From Pseudomonadota bacterium (GTDB lineage: Bacteria > Pseudomonadota > Alphaproteobacteria > Rhizobiales > Devosiaceae), in assembly GCA_023415605.1 (NCBI GenBank), contig JAEZKB010000052.1, forward strand, positions 1-63,994: a DNA stretch of 63,994 bases. Direction: 5' to 3'. Shown here piece after piece: positions 33,366 through 41,365 of this stretch; position 1 is the first letter of the stretch; every line of letters begins with the position of its first letter. The notes under the pieces are model-generated. The model did no database searches and was not told the origin of the DNA. It was given only the letters and a program-made list of their open reading frames with translations. The position numbers and the translations under genes are program-made.

Positions 33366-34288
33366 ATTGCCCCAACCGCGGCAGTACGTGGCTGCGCCAC
33401 TGCTGGGGCATAGCGTTCGATCATCTGGGCGCAAAAATCAGCAAAGAGCTGCGGATCCCTCGGTGCGCTGGTGTGGTGCGGCGCAAGGCCTTCATGCTCG
33501 GGCGTGAAGCAGAAGGTGACGGTGACATCGAAATCCTGCAGCGCCTCCATCTGCCGGTCGAACCAGTCGATCGCATTGGGCCGGAAACTGTCGGCCCACG
33601 AAAGGCCGGTCCGCACCTTGGTGACGCCAAGCCGATTGAACCAGCTGACCGCATCCTCCAGCCGATGGTCGTGATAGTGAAACCACTGCATCAGCCCGAG
33701 CGGCTCATCGAGCTTCTCGAACTCCGCCAGCGCCGGCTTCGGCGTCCCATCCTCGTGCAGCAACCCCATGTAGAAGTGCCGGTAGTACGATGAGCCCTCC
33801 GCCTCGCGATGGCGGGTAGTGGCTTCCCAAGCGCGCGGCAGGTCGTAGAGGCTGTACCAGTGGATGCGCTCGGCCAAGCCCTGCAATAACTCCGCCGTGC
33901 GTTTTAGCCCCCACGCCTGCACCTCCTCCGCCCCGAAGCTCGAGACGCCCACTTCGGTGATCCACACCGGCAGGTCGGTCACCGCCCGGATCTCCTCGAT
34001 CTTGGCCGGCCAATCATCGATCTGCCAGAGGTTCCAGTCGAGCGGAAAGCCATGTACCGCGACCGCATCCATGCGGTCGAGCGCGCCCATCCGCTTCAAG
34101 CGTTCGATGAACCCCGGGTCGATCGGTGACATCCCGCCCACCAGCCGCAGCACCGCCGGATTGACATCCGCGATCGCATCGGCCGCCAGCGTGACCATCT
34201 GGGCAAACTTGCTCCAGTCCGGGTCCACCTCCGGGTCCCAGTGCGACTTGTTGTTCGGCTCGTTCCAGAGCATCGCTGCTTCGATCAT
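33350..34288 (-). CDS. Clan A glycosidase (beta-xylosidase-like) with apparently permuted barrel
   Basis: 312 aa, start at 34288 overlapping the methyltransferase stop. The protein opens directly with AAMLWNEPNNKSHW, the Asn-Glu-Pro acid/base motif (E10) normally at the end of strand 4 of a GH39/GH5-type barrel; the nucleophile is E112 in LPVWITEVGVSSFG (strand 7), and IHWYSLYDLP looks like strand 8. Strands 1-3 appear afterwards: WFNRLGVTKVRTGLSW, FDVTVTFCFTPEHEG, FADFCAQMIERYAP. The order is therefore 4-8 then 1-3, a circular permutation. There is no signal peptide. It probably cleaves or transfers a xyloside inside the cell. Overlaps the crp gene end by 16 bp. Confidence 0.7.
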   Translation of the reverse strand: MIEAAMLWNEPNNKSHWDPEVDPDWSKFAQMVTLAADAIADVNPAVLRLVGGMSPIDPGFIERLKRMGALDRMDAVAVHGFPLDWNLWQIDDWPAKIEEIRAVTDLPVWITEVGVSSFGAEEVQAWGLKRTAELLQGLAERIHWYSLYDLPRAWEATTRHREAEGSSYYRHFYMGLLHEDGTPKPALAEFEKLDEPLGLMQWFHYHDHRLEDAVSWFNRLGVTKVRTGLSWADSFRPNAIDWFDRQMEALQDFDVTVTFCFTPEHEGLAPHHTSAPRDPQLFADFCAQMIERYAPAVAQPRTAAVGAIQAAR

Positions 34289-35043
34289 GCATTCCTCCCG
34301 CTGTCCGGATAGACCGGTTTGGCGTAGTTCGATTGGTCTGCCGCGCGGCAGATGAACACTTCGTCTTCCGGATGCGCCTCGATGCTGAAACCGGCACTGC
34401 GCAGCATTGCCTCGACACAGGCTCGGTTTGGCACCCACCAGTTCGTCGGATCGTTGGCATAGCGATGCTCGATGAAGTGCATCCGCGGAAAGTCCGGCGC
34501 GTCGAAGAGGTCCGTGTCCCAGAACTCGTAGTTCTCTCTCACGCCCGCCACCGACGGACTGCCCCTCTGCATCGACTGAAACACCATCAGATCATGGGCG
34601 ACATGCTCGCGAATGAGGTCGAGCGCCAGCAGCGGATGCCGCAGATGGTAGAGCACGCCCATGAAGATAACGACGTCGAAACTTTCACCGAGCGTGCCGA
34701 CGTCGTAGACCGAGAGCTTGCGGAACTCGATATCGAGTTCGCTCACCTCGGCGGCGAAGCGGGCCTGCGCCAGATAGGCATCGTCGAAGTCGATGCCCAG
34801 CACACGCTCGGCCCCACGACGCTTCATCTCCATCGAATAAAAGCCGCCATTGCAGCCGATATCGAGCACCGTCTTGCCGCTCAGGTCGGCCGGAATGGCA
34901 TCGGCGAACTTGCGCCACTTGATCGCCGGATAGTCCCCCAGGAAATGTTCGGGGGCGGTCGGCACCCCGCCCAGCTCCATGTTGTGGAACCAGGGACGCA
35001 GCGCCTCTACGCGTTGGCGGATTTCTGCGCTTGTCATTTGCAT
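34285..35043 (-). CDS. SAM-dependent methyltransferase (CmoB-like fold)
   Basis: 252 aa class I methyltransferase. The SAM motif is VLDIGCNGGFYSMEMKRRGA (59-78), followed by VLGIDFDD (motif II) and FDVVIFMGVLYHLRHP (motif IV region), the latter reminiscent of CmoB. The N-terminus WFHNMELGGVPTAPEHF matches, as far as I recall, the TIGR04290 (Rta_06860) family, whose function is unknown and which is found beside glycosidases. It probably O-methylates a sugar or cyclitol made by this cluster. It lies 25 bp after the histidine phosphatase gene and overlaps the glycosidase start. Confidence 0.8.
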   Translation of the reverse strand: MQMTSAEIRQRVEALRPWFHNMELGGVPTAPEHFLGDYPAIKWRKFADAIPADLSGKTVLDIGCNGGFYSMEMKRRGAERVLGIDFDDAYLAQARFAAEVSELDIEFRKLSVYDVGTLGESFDVVIFMGVLYHLRHPLLALDLIREHVAHDLMVFQSMQRGSPSVAGVRENYEFWDTDLFDAPDFPRMHFIEHRYANDPTNWWVPNRACVEAMLRSAGFSIEAHPEDEVFICRAADQSNYAKPVYPDSGRNA

Positions 35044-35068
35044 GCGCTGTCTCCCTTTTCCTCGGCTG

Positions 35069-35671
35069 TCATGGCGTTACCTCGTTGAGTGTCAGGAGCT
35101 TTGCTCCCCAGTCTCCGATGACCATTGTGGTGATCGAAGCTGGGCCGATCTCGAACCGTGCCCACGCATCGATCGGCAGGCCCAGCACATGGCTGACGAT
35201 GGCCTTGATCACCTCCGAATGCGTCACCAGTGCCACAGCCGCCCTCGGATGCCGCGCGCACAGCCTCTCGACGAGGTTCAACGCCCGCGCCTGCACGTCG
35301 ATCATCCGCTCGCCCGCGGGCGTCCGCGCCAGACTGCGTGTGCTGTTCCACCGGCGCCAGGCGGCATCCTGGTTGAGGGTCGCAAAGTCTTTGCCCTCCC
35401 ACGTGTCGCCGAAATCCACTTCGTCGAGCTCCGGCTCCGCCACGACGCGTCGGATACCCTGTGCAGCTGCGACCAGCGCGGCCGTCTCCTGCGTCCGCTC
35501 GCGCGGACTGGCATGCACTGCCGCGAGGGTTTCCCGCTGCATCCTCGTCGCTAGCCGCTCGGCCTGCGCCCGCCCATCAGGCCCCAGCCAAACGCCCGGC
35601 ATACGGCCGGCGAGAAAGCCGCCGACATTGTCGTGAGCGGCATGCCGAAGCACGAAGAACGTGGTCGTCAC
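35069..35671 (-). CDS. Histidine phosphatase family protein
   Basis: 200 aa from a GTG start that overlaps the upstream stop (GTGA, 35668-35671). The N-terminal VLRHAAHDN carries the phospho-accepting His in an RHA rather than RHG context; ASPRERTQETAALV has the second Arg, and LVTHSEVIKAIV the second active-site His. Such enzymes remove phosphate from sugar phosphates or phosphoglycerate. Placed directly after inositol-phosphate synthase, dephosphorylation of myo-inositol phosphate is an attractive but inferred role. Confidence 0.85.
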   Translation of the reverse strand: MTTTFFVLRHAAHDNVGGFLAGRMPGVWLGPDGRAQAERLATRMQRETLAAVHASPRERTQETAALVAAAQGIRRVVAEPELDEVDFGDTWEGKDFATLNQDAAWRRWNSTRSLARTPAGERMIDVQARALNLVERLCARHPRAAVALVTHSEVIKAIVSHVLGLPIDAWARFEIGPASITTMVIGDWGAKLLTLNEVTP

Positions 35672-36771
35672 TCCGCCGCCCCGAGCACCGGTTCCTCGAT
35701 GCCGGCGATGAACTGCTCGGTCCGCCGCCGCGCTTCGTCGTCGGTAAACTGCTGCGGCGGCGACTTCATGAAATAGCTCGACGGCCCCACCAGCGGACCA
35801 CCGATGCCGCGATCGAGCCCCAGCTTGGCGCAGCGCACCGCATCGATTACCACCCCGGCCGAATTGGGCGAGTCCCAGACCTCGAGCTTGAGCTCGGCAT
35901 TGAGCGGCACGCCACCAAAGGTCGTGCCCTCGAGCCGGATGTAGGCCCACTTGCGGTCGGTGAGCCACGGCACGTGATCGGACGGTCCGACATGCACATC
36001 GTTCGCTGCCAAGGGCACATCGAGTTGACTGGTCACCGCCTGCGTTTTCGAAATCTTCTTGGATTCCAGCCGCTCGCGTTCCAGCATGTTGAGGAAATCG
36101 GTATTGCCGCCAAAATTCAGCTGGTACGTTCGGTCTAGTCGCACCCCCCGCTCGCGGAAGAGATTGGCCAACATGCGGTGAATGATGGTTGCGCCAACCT
36201 GGCTCTTGATGTCGTCGCCGACGATCGGCAGTCCCTTGGCGGCGAAACGCTGGGCCCATTCTGGCTTGGACGCCAGAAACACCGGGATGCAGTTGACGAA
36301 GGCTACACCCGCCTCGAGCGCCTGCCGCGCATAGAACTCCGCCGCCTGCTGCGAGCCGACGGGCAGGTAGCAAACCAATACATCCGTCCCGCTCTGTCGC
36401 AGTACCTCGGCGACATCCGCCACCGGTGCCTCCGACTCCGCGATCTCGTCCTTGAGATAGCGCCCGATACCATCGAGCGTTGGCCCGCGCTGGACTACGA
36501 CACCGGTGTCCGCCACATCGGCAAAACGCTGAGTGTTGTTGGTCCCCGCGTAGATCGCCTCGGCCACATCGCGCCCGACCTTGGCATCAGCCACATCGAA
36601 AGCCGCCGAAATCTCAATGTCGCCGATATGGTACCCGCCGAGTTCCACATGCATCAGTCCGGGGACCGGTTCGTTGCCGCTGGCGTCGCGATAATAGGTG
36701 AGGCCCTGCACCAGGGAGGAGGCGCAATTGCCCACTCCGATCAGCCCGACGCGTACCTTCCGATCGGCCAT
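35668..36771 (-). CDS. ino1: myo-Inositol-1-phosphate synthase
   Basis: 367 aa, the size of actinobacterial/archaeal-type synthases. NAD-binding motif VRVGLIGVGNCASSLVQGL (7-25). Family signatures: AIYAGTNNTQRF, NCIPVFLAS, VGDDIKSQVGATIIHR (with the conserved Asp-Asp-x-Lys) and LNFGGNTDFLNM. It converts glucose-6-phosphate to myo-inositol-1-phosphate. The ATG is preceded by GGGGAGGCCCAG. It is probably the first gene of ino1-phosphatase-methyltransferase-glycosidase and is divergent from the fusion gene at 36884. Inositol synthesis is uncommon in alphaproteobacteria outside phosphatidylinositol or special glycoside pathways. Confidence 0.9.
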   Translation of the reverse strand: MADRKVRVGLIGVGNCASSLVQGLTYYRDASGNEPVPGLMHVELGGYHIGDIEISAAFDVADAKVGRDVAEAIYAGTNNTQRFADVADTGVVVQRGPTLDGIGRYLKDEIAESEAPVADVAEVLRQSGTDVLVCYLPVGSQQAAEFYARQALEAGVAFVNCIPVFLASKPEWAQRFAAKGLPIVGDDIKSQVGATIIHRMLANLFRERGVRLDRTYQLNFGGNTDFLNMLERERLESKKISKTQAVTSQLDVPLAANDVHVGPSDHVPWLTDRKWAYIRLEGTTFGGVPLNAELKLEVWDSPNSAGVVIDAVRCAKLGLDRGIGGPLVGPSSYFMKSPPQQFTDDEARRRTEQFIAGIEEPVLGAAE

Positions 36772-36883
36772 CTGGGCCTCCCCATGTGAGGTAAGTTGCT
36801 TGGGCTGAACCTAACCTCTGGGGGTTGGTTCCATCGGAGCGGGATGCGCGAACCGACGTTGCTCGACCGCATTGGAGAGCCGC

Positions 36884-38521
36884 ATGCTGGTCTATGGTAA
36901 AGTCGAGACGACCCGCGATGCCGCGGCCTTCCAGGCGGAAATCACTACCGCTCTCCAAGCCCTTGCCGACGCTCCGCCCGGCCTCGAACGGCATGCCCGC
37001 CTCGCCGGGGCTTTCGTTGACGCCGCGGCCCTCATCTGCGCGCTGATCGATCGCGACGCCTCGACCGAACCTGCCGGCATGGCCGCTCTTACCACCCTCG
37101 CCCGCGCTCTCGATGCCTCATGGCGCGGCGCCCCCTTCAACCTTCGTACCGCCATCGCCCGCCTCACGGCCCTGCCGGTGACCGGCACAATCCAGACGAA
37201 ACCCACCGAAGGCTACGCGTTCTACGGCCTCTACCCCGAGTCCTACGCCGAAGCGGCGCGTCGCTCCGGCCTGCCGCCGACGACCCGCGTCATCGGCATT
37301 CGCAGCATCGGTGCCGGCCTCGCCGCCATGGTCGCCGCCGCGCTGAATTCACCGGATCCGCTGACCGTCCGCCCCGGCGGCCACCCCTTTGACCGCCGTA
37401 TCGAGCCCAGCCCTGAGCTCGCCTCGGCGATGCTCGCCGGTGACCCGCCCGCCTTCGCCGTGGTCGACGAAGGCCCCGGCCTCTCCGGCAGTTCCTTCCT
37501 CAGCGTTGTCGAATGGCTGATGGACCATGGCGTCCCCCGCGGCCGCATCCATCTCTTCCCCAGCCATCCAAACGGACCGGGCACCGAGGCAGGTGACCAA
37601 CGCCGTAACCTCTGGCACACCCTCCAATGGCACGTGGCCGATTTCGACCCCACCATCACGACCCACCTCCCCGCCTGGATCGCCGCCCGTATCGGCCCTC
37701 TCGCTGCCCCCCTCCGCGACATCTCCGGCGGCCAATGGCAATCGCTGACCCATAGCACCGCCCCCACCGCCCCCGGAGTCGAACGCCGCAAATATCTTGC
37801 TGAAACCGCCTCCGGTCGCTGGCTGGTAAAATTCGCCGGCCTGGGCTCAGTCGGCGAACACAAACTCGCCCTCGCCCGAAAACTCTACGCCGCCGGTTTC
37901 GCCCCAGAACCCACCGGCCTCGCCTACGGCTTCCTCCTTCAGCGCTGGCTCGACGCGCCAGACCTCACCCGCGCACCGATGCAGATGGGGGCGCTCATGC
38001 CACGGCTTGTGGCCTATCTTGCGTTCCGCGCAACCCTCGCCGCTCCGCACGACGCCGGCGCCACCTTGGATACCCTGGCCAACATGGCGATCTACAACAC
38101 CGCCCAGGCCCTCGGCGAACTTGCCTCGAGCGCCATGCGCACTCGCCTCGAACTGAATCGACCATCCGGTTCACCGCATCGCGTATGGATCGATGCCCGC
38201 CTGCATCCCTGGGAATGGCTCAACATCAATGGCCACCCGATCAAGACCGACGCACTTGATCACGCCACCGCGCATGATTTCATCGGCGCCCAACCCATCG
38301 AGTGGGACCTCGCCGGAGCCATCGTCGAACACGACCTTGACGCCGAACTGCTGCCGGCCGCCTTCGAGACCGCCACCGGCACCCAAGTAGACCGCCGTCT
38401 ACTGGAGTATGTCACCGGCTGCTATCTGAGCTTCCAGCTTGGCCATTGGACGATGTTGGGCAACGAGCCGTACGCGCCCGCCCGCTACCGTGATAAACTC
38501 GCGGTCTGGCTTGAGCTCTGA
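36884..38521 (+). CDS. Unknown protein: phosphoribosyltransferase-like plus kinase-like domains
   Basis: 545 aa from the ATG at 36884. After a helical N-terminus (about 1-100) a PRTase-like fold is suggested by RVIGIRSIGAGLAAMV (135-150) and AFAVVDEGPGLSGSSFLSVV, the latter like the PRPP loop (VVDExxxxGSS, about 193-204). The second half looks like an aminoglycoside-phosphotransferase-type kinase: WLVKFAG (K316), GFLLQRWLD, then HPWEWLNINGHPIKTDALDH (441-460) and EWDLAGAIVE (473-482). Neither the domains nor the fusion could be confirmed by search. It is divergent from ino1 and convergent with the alcohol dehydrogenase (37-bp overlap), inside the glycoside cluster. Confidence 0.65.
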   Translation: MLVYGKVETTRDAAAFQAEITTALQALADAPPGLERHARLAGAFVDAAALICALIDRDASTEPAGMAALTTLARALDASWRGAPFNLRTAIARLTALPVTGTIQTKPTEGYAFYGLYPESYAEAARRSGLPPTTRVIGIRSIGAGLAAMVAAALNSPDPLTVRPGGHPFDRRIEPSPELASAMLAGDPPAFAVVDEGPGLSGSSFLSVVEWLMDHGVPRGRIHLFPSHPNGPGTEAGDQRRNLWHTLQWHVADFDPTITTHLPAWIAARIGPLAAPLRDISGGQWQSLTHSTAPTAPGVERRKYLAETASGRWLVKFAGLGSVGEHKLALARKLYAAGFAPEPTGLAYGFLLQRWLDAPDLTRAPMQMGALMPRLVAYLAFRATLAAPHDAGATLDTLANMAIYNTAQALGELASSAMRTRLELNRPSGSPHRVWIDARLHPWEWLNINGHPIKTDALDHATAHDFIGAQPIEWDLAGAIVEHDLDAELLPAAFETATGTQVDRRLLEYVTGCYLSFQLGHWTMLGNEPYAPARYRDKLAVWLEL

Positions 38522-39501
38522 TCGAACATAACGAAAGCCTTCACGAACCCGTCTGGCCGGTCGCGCGTCGCATTCAGCGCATCGTCCAGCTGTTCAAGCG
38601 CATAGCTATGCGTATAGAGCGGCGTCGGATCCAGACGGCCCGACGTCACCGCCTCGACCGCATCACGAATCCCCTGCACGTAAATGGCCGGATCCCGCTC
38701 ATGCGCATTGATTACGTCGATCCCCCGCCAGTTCCACATCTGCATGTTGACCTGCCGCGGTCCGTCCTGATGATAGCCGGCAATGATCAGCTTGCCGCGC
38801 TCGCGCGTCAGCTCCGCCGCGAGGTCGAGCGGCCACTGCTTGCCCACCGCCTCGATCACCCGATCGCACATCACCTCGCCGGTTAATTCCTTCACCCGCG
38901 CGATGATCTGCCAGTGGTTGTCCATCGGGATGGTCTCGTGCGCCCCCATGATTTTCGCCAGTTCAAGCGAGAACGGTCGCCGCGAAATGGCAATCACACG
39001 CGCCCCGGCCTTGGCCGCCAGTTGCGTCAGCAGCGCGCCCAGAAAGCCGATGCCCACAATAGCGACAGTCTGCCCCGCAGCTATGTCGGCGCGGCGGAAG
39101 ATATTCATGGCACAGCCCAGCGGTTCGCCCGGAAACGGCTGCCCGTCCAACACCGCGGGCAACTTCACCACCTCTGCCGCATCAGCCACGTCGTAGCCCG
39201 CATAACTGTGGTAGGAGAGCGCCGCGACCCGATCGCCTGGCTTGAAATCCGCAACCTTGGGACCCACGGCGTCTATCCGGCCCCAGCCTTCGTGGCCGAG
39301 ACCGCCGGGTTCGGTGGGGAACTTCATCCACTCCGGCCCGGCCCAAGGTCCGAGGTTCGAGGCACAGACGCCGCAGCCTTCGAGCTTCACCCGCACTTGG
39401 CCCGGCCCGGGCTCTGGAACATCGACGTTGTCGACTCGCATCGTTCCGGCGCCGGTCACCACGGCCGCCTGCATGCTGCGCGATGTGACATCCTCGATCA
39501 T
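38485..39501 (-). CDS. Zinc-dependent MDR alcohol/polyol dehydrogenase
   Basis: 338 aa. The GroES-like half has EGCGVCASNLGPW (the catalytic-zinc Cys) and GGLGHEGWGRI (zinc His-Glu); the usual structural four-cysteine lobe is absent. The Rossmann half has VAIVGIGFLGALLTQLA. MWNWRGIDVINAHERDP is distinctive of a subgroup of sugar/polyol dehydrogenases. It probably oxidises a cyclitol or sugar OH group in this cluster. Its start overlaps the 92-aa gene (ATGA, 39498-39501), and its 3' end overlaps the convergent fusion gene by 37 bp. Confidence 0.85.
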   Translation of the reverse strand: MIEDVTSRSMQAAVVTGAGTMRVDNVDVPEPGPGQVRVKLEGCGVCASNLGPWAGPEWMKFPTEPGGLGHEGWGRIDAVGPKVADFKPGDRVAALSYHSYAGYDVADAAEVVKLPAVLDGQPFPGEPLGCAMNIFRRADIAAGQTVAIVGIGFLGALLTQLAAKAGARVIAISRRPFSLELAKIMGAHETIPMDNHWQIIARVKELTGEVMCDRVIEAVGKQWPLDLAAELTRERGKLIIAGYHQDGPRQVNMQMWNWRGIDVINAHERDPAIYVQGIRDAVEAVTSGRLDPTPLYTHSYALEQLDDALNATRDRPDGFVKAFVMFDQSSSQTASLSR

Positions 39502-39776
39502 TTGCCACCCTTCGAGTCGCGCTCGACGAATTTGTTGAATCGGCTCGTGCTGCCGTCCGCCGTCTTGTCCTGGTACAGGAAGGCCAGCTTGTTCTCGTCG
39601 AACACCGCGAAGAACTCGTCCCAGCTCACCTCTTCGAGGTTCTCTTCCGGCTCGCCGAAATCAATGCGCAGCACGCCGCCTTTGCCTTTGGTCTTCACCA
39701 TCGACGGATGCCCGTCGCGCGCCTCGGCCCACTTGCGGATTTCGTCATGATCGGTCGTCGTGTTGGAACTGCTCAT
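39498..39776 (-). CDS. Small conserved-type hypothetical protein (92 aa)
   Basis: 92 aa, acidic. HDEIRKWAEARDGHPSMVK, then GVLRIDFGEPEENLEEVSWD and EFFAVFDENKLAFLYQDK (about 53-70), match small proteins widely and probably wrongly labelled glucan-branching-like in rhizobial genomes. No catalytic residues are evident; it may be a nucleic-acid or protein-binding accessory. GGAGACGAACC precedes the ATG. It sits between ugd (33-bp gap) and the alcohol dehydrogenase. Confidence 0.75.
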   Translation of the reverse strand: MSSSNTTTDHDEIRKWAEARDGHPSMVKTKGKGGVLRIDFGEPEENLEEVSWDEFFAVFDENKLAFLYQDKTADGSTSRFNKFVERDSKGGK

Positions 39777-39809
39777 GGTTCGTCTCCTTCTTCTCGCGTG
39801 CCGCCCGGC

Positions 39810-41180
39810 TCAGGCAGGCGACGCCACTACCCTGATCCCTGCTCCCGCACCGGCCGCACCTAGAGGCATGCGTCGCAGCGGAGCGTCATGAACCGCGCCG
39901 CGGCCCACTGCCATCAACCGAAGCCCGCTGGCCTCTGCCTGCCCGGCGTCCAGCAGGTTGCGGCAATCGAAGATCGTATTTCCGGTCATCAGGCCCGCCA
40001 GCTGATCGAGATCGAGCGACCGGTATTCGTCCCATTCGGTAAGGATCACGACGAGGTCGGCGCCGTCGGCCGCCGCGTAGGGTGTCGCGCACCAGCGCGC
40101 ACCGGGCAGCTCTACCCGGGCCTTTGGATCATGCAGCGTTACCTCGCAGCCCGCCTCCGCCAGCAGTGGCACAATGCTCAGCGCTGCCGCCTCCCGCACA
40201 TCATCCGTATTGCCCTTGAAGGCGACCCCCAGCACGGCAACGCGCGTGCCGCTGACGACGCCCACCTCTTCGAGAATGCGGCGCGCGATGGCTTCCTTGC
40301 GGTCGTCGTTGCGCTCAATCAGTGTCTCGATGATCCGCTGCGGCGCGCCACGCTGCCGCCCAAGCGCCGCCAGCGCCCGCGTGTCCTTTGGGAAACACGA
40401 GCCGCCGAAGCCTGGACCGGCGGCAAGGAAGGCCGATCCGATCCGCCGGTCGAGCCCGATGCCCTTGGCGACCGCACCCACATCGCCACCGACCACTTCG
40501 CAAAGGTCGGCCACCTCGTTGATGAAACCGATCTTCAGTGCCAGCAGCGCATTGGCCGCATACTTGATCAGTTCCGCATTGGTGGTGCTCGTCGTCAGCC
40601 AGTTTGCCCCGTCGGCAATCAGCCGCGCGTAGATTGCCTTCAGCACCCGTGCCGCGCCGGGATCGTCGGCACCGATGACGATGCGATCGGGACACATGAA
40701 GTCGCCCACGGCCGAGCCTTCGCGCAGGAACTCTGGGTTCGAGGCGACCGAAAAGTCCAGTCCACCCCGCGTCTCGGCAATGATCTCGCGCAGCCGCCTC
40801 GCGGTGCCAGCAACCACGGTGGATTTGACCACCACGATGGCATCGCGCCGCATCGGCTTGGCGATCTGCTGTGCCGCGCGTTCAATGTAGGAGAGATCCA
40901 CCGACCCATCAGGTCGCGACGGTGTCCCTACGGCAAGAAAGATCGCATCTGCCTCCGCCGCAGCCCGGCTTACATCTGATGAAAAGGTGAGACGGTCCTC
41001 GATCCGGTTACGGGCGATGACTGCATCCAGACCCGGTTCATAGATCGGCAGATGGCCGGCTCCGAGCTCTTCGACTCGCCGCTGGTCGACATCCACACAG
41101 ACTACGGAATGCCCCAGGTCGGCGAGACATGCCCCTGTCGTCAGGCCCACGTAACCCGCTCCGATCATTGCGATTTTCAT
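39810..41180 (-). CDS. ugd: UDP-glucose 6-dehydrogenase
   Basis: 456 aa from the second of two adjacent ATGs (41180), which has the better spacing from GGAG. NAD-binding KIAMIGAGYVGLTTGACLA at the N-terminus, VKSTVVAGT, SNPEFLREGSA, the conserved Lys in ELIKYAANA, and the catalytic Cys262 in GFGGSCFPKDT. It oxidises UDP-glucose to UDP-glucuronate. UDP-glucuronate is the substrate for the UDP-xylose synthase encoded at 47948, so the two genes outline a UDP-xylose route. It is divergent from the epimerase operon, with a long inverted repeat in between. The C-terminal ~30 residues are extra and Ala/Gly-rich. Confidence 0.95.
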   Translation of the reverse strand: MKIAMIGAGYVGLTTGACLADLGHSVVCVDVDQRRVEELGAGHLPIYEPGLDAVIARNRIEDRLTFSSDVSRAAAEADAIFLAVGTPSRPDGSVDLSYIERAAQQIAKPMRRDAIVVVKSTVVAGTARRLREIIAETRGGLDFSVASNPEFLREGSAVGDFMCPDRIVIGADDPGAARVLKAIYARLIADGANWLTTSTTNAELIKYAANALLALKIGFINEVADLCEVVGGDVGAVAKGIGLDRRIGSAFLAAGPGFGGSCFPKDTRALAALGRQRGAPQRIIETLIERNDDRKEAIARRILEEVGVVSGTRVAVLGVAFKGNTDDVREAAALSIVPLLAEAGCEVTLHDPKARVELPGARWCATPYAAADGADLVVILTEWDEYRSLDLDQLAGLMTGNTIFDCRNLLDAGQAEASGLRLMAVGRGAVHDAPLRRMPLGAAGAGAGIRVVASPA

Positions 41181-41210
41181 CATACTCTCCGGTGCTGTCG
41201 GGTGGGGAAG

Positions 41211-41333
41211 GCAAGCTACTTACGTGAGAGGCAACTTAGCTTTTCTCATGCAGTTCCGGCTCGCTAAGCATCGATCGCGGCCTTCGGAATCAGGCCATCT
41301 CGGGCTGGAACCCGATTAAGGTAAGTAGATTGC
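41211..41333. promoter_or_regulatory. Widely spaced inverted repeat in the ugd/epimerase divergent promoter region
   Basis: GCAAGCTACTTAC (41211-41223) and GTAAGTAGATTGC (41321-41333) are complementary at 12 of 13 positions. One arm lies about 30 bp from ugd and the other about 33 bp from the first epimerase gene, so each sits at the start-proximal end of one promoter. Two sites for a dimeric regulator, possibly with looping, is the simplest reading. Confidence 0.5.
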
Positions 41334-41365
41334 AACCCCTGTCCTCAGATGACGCGGGGTGAGAA

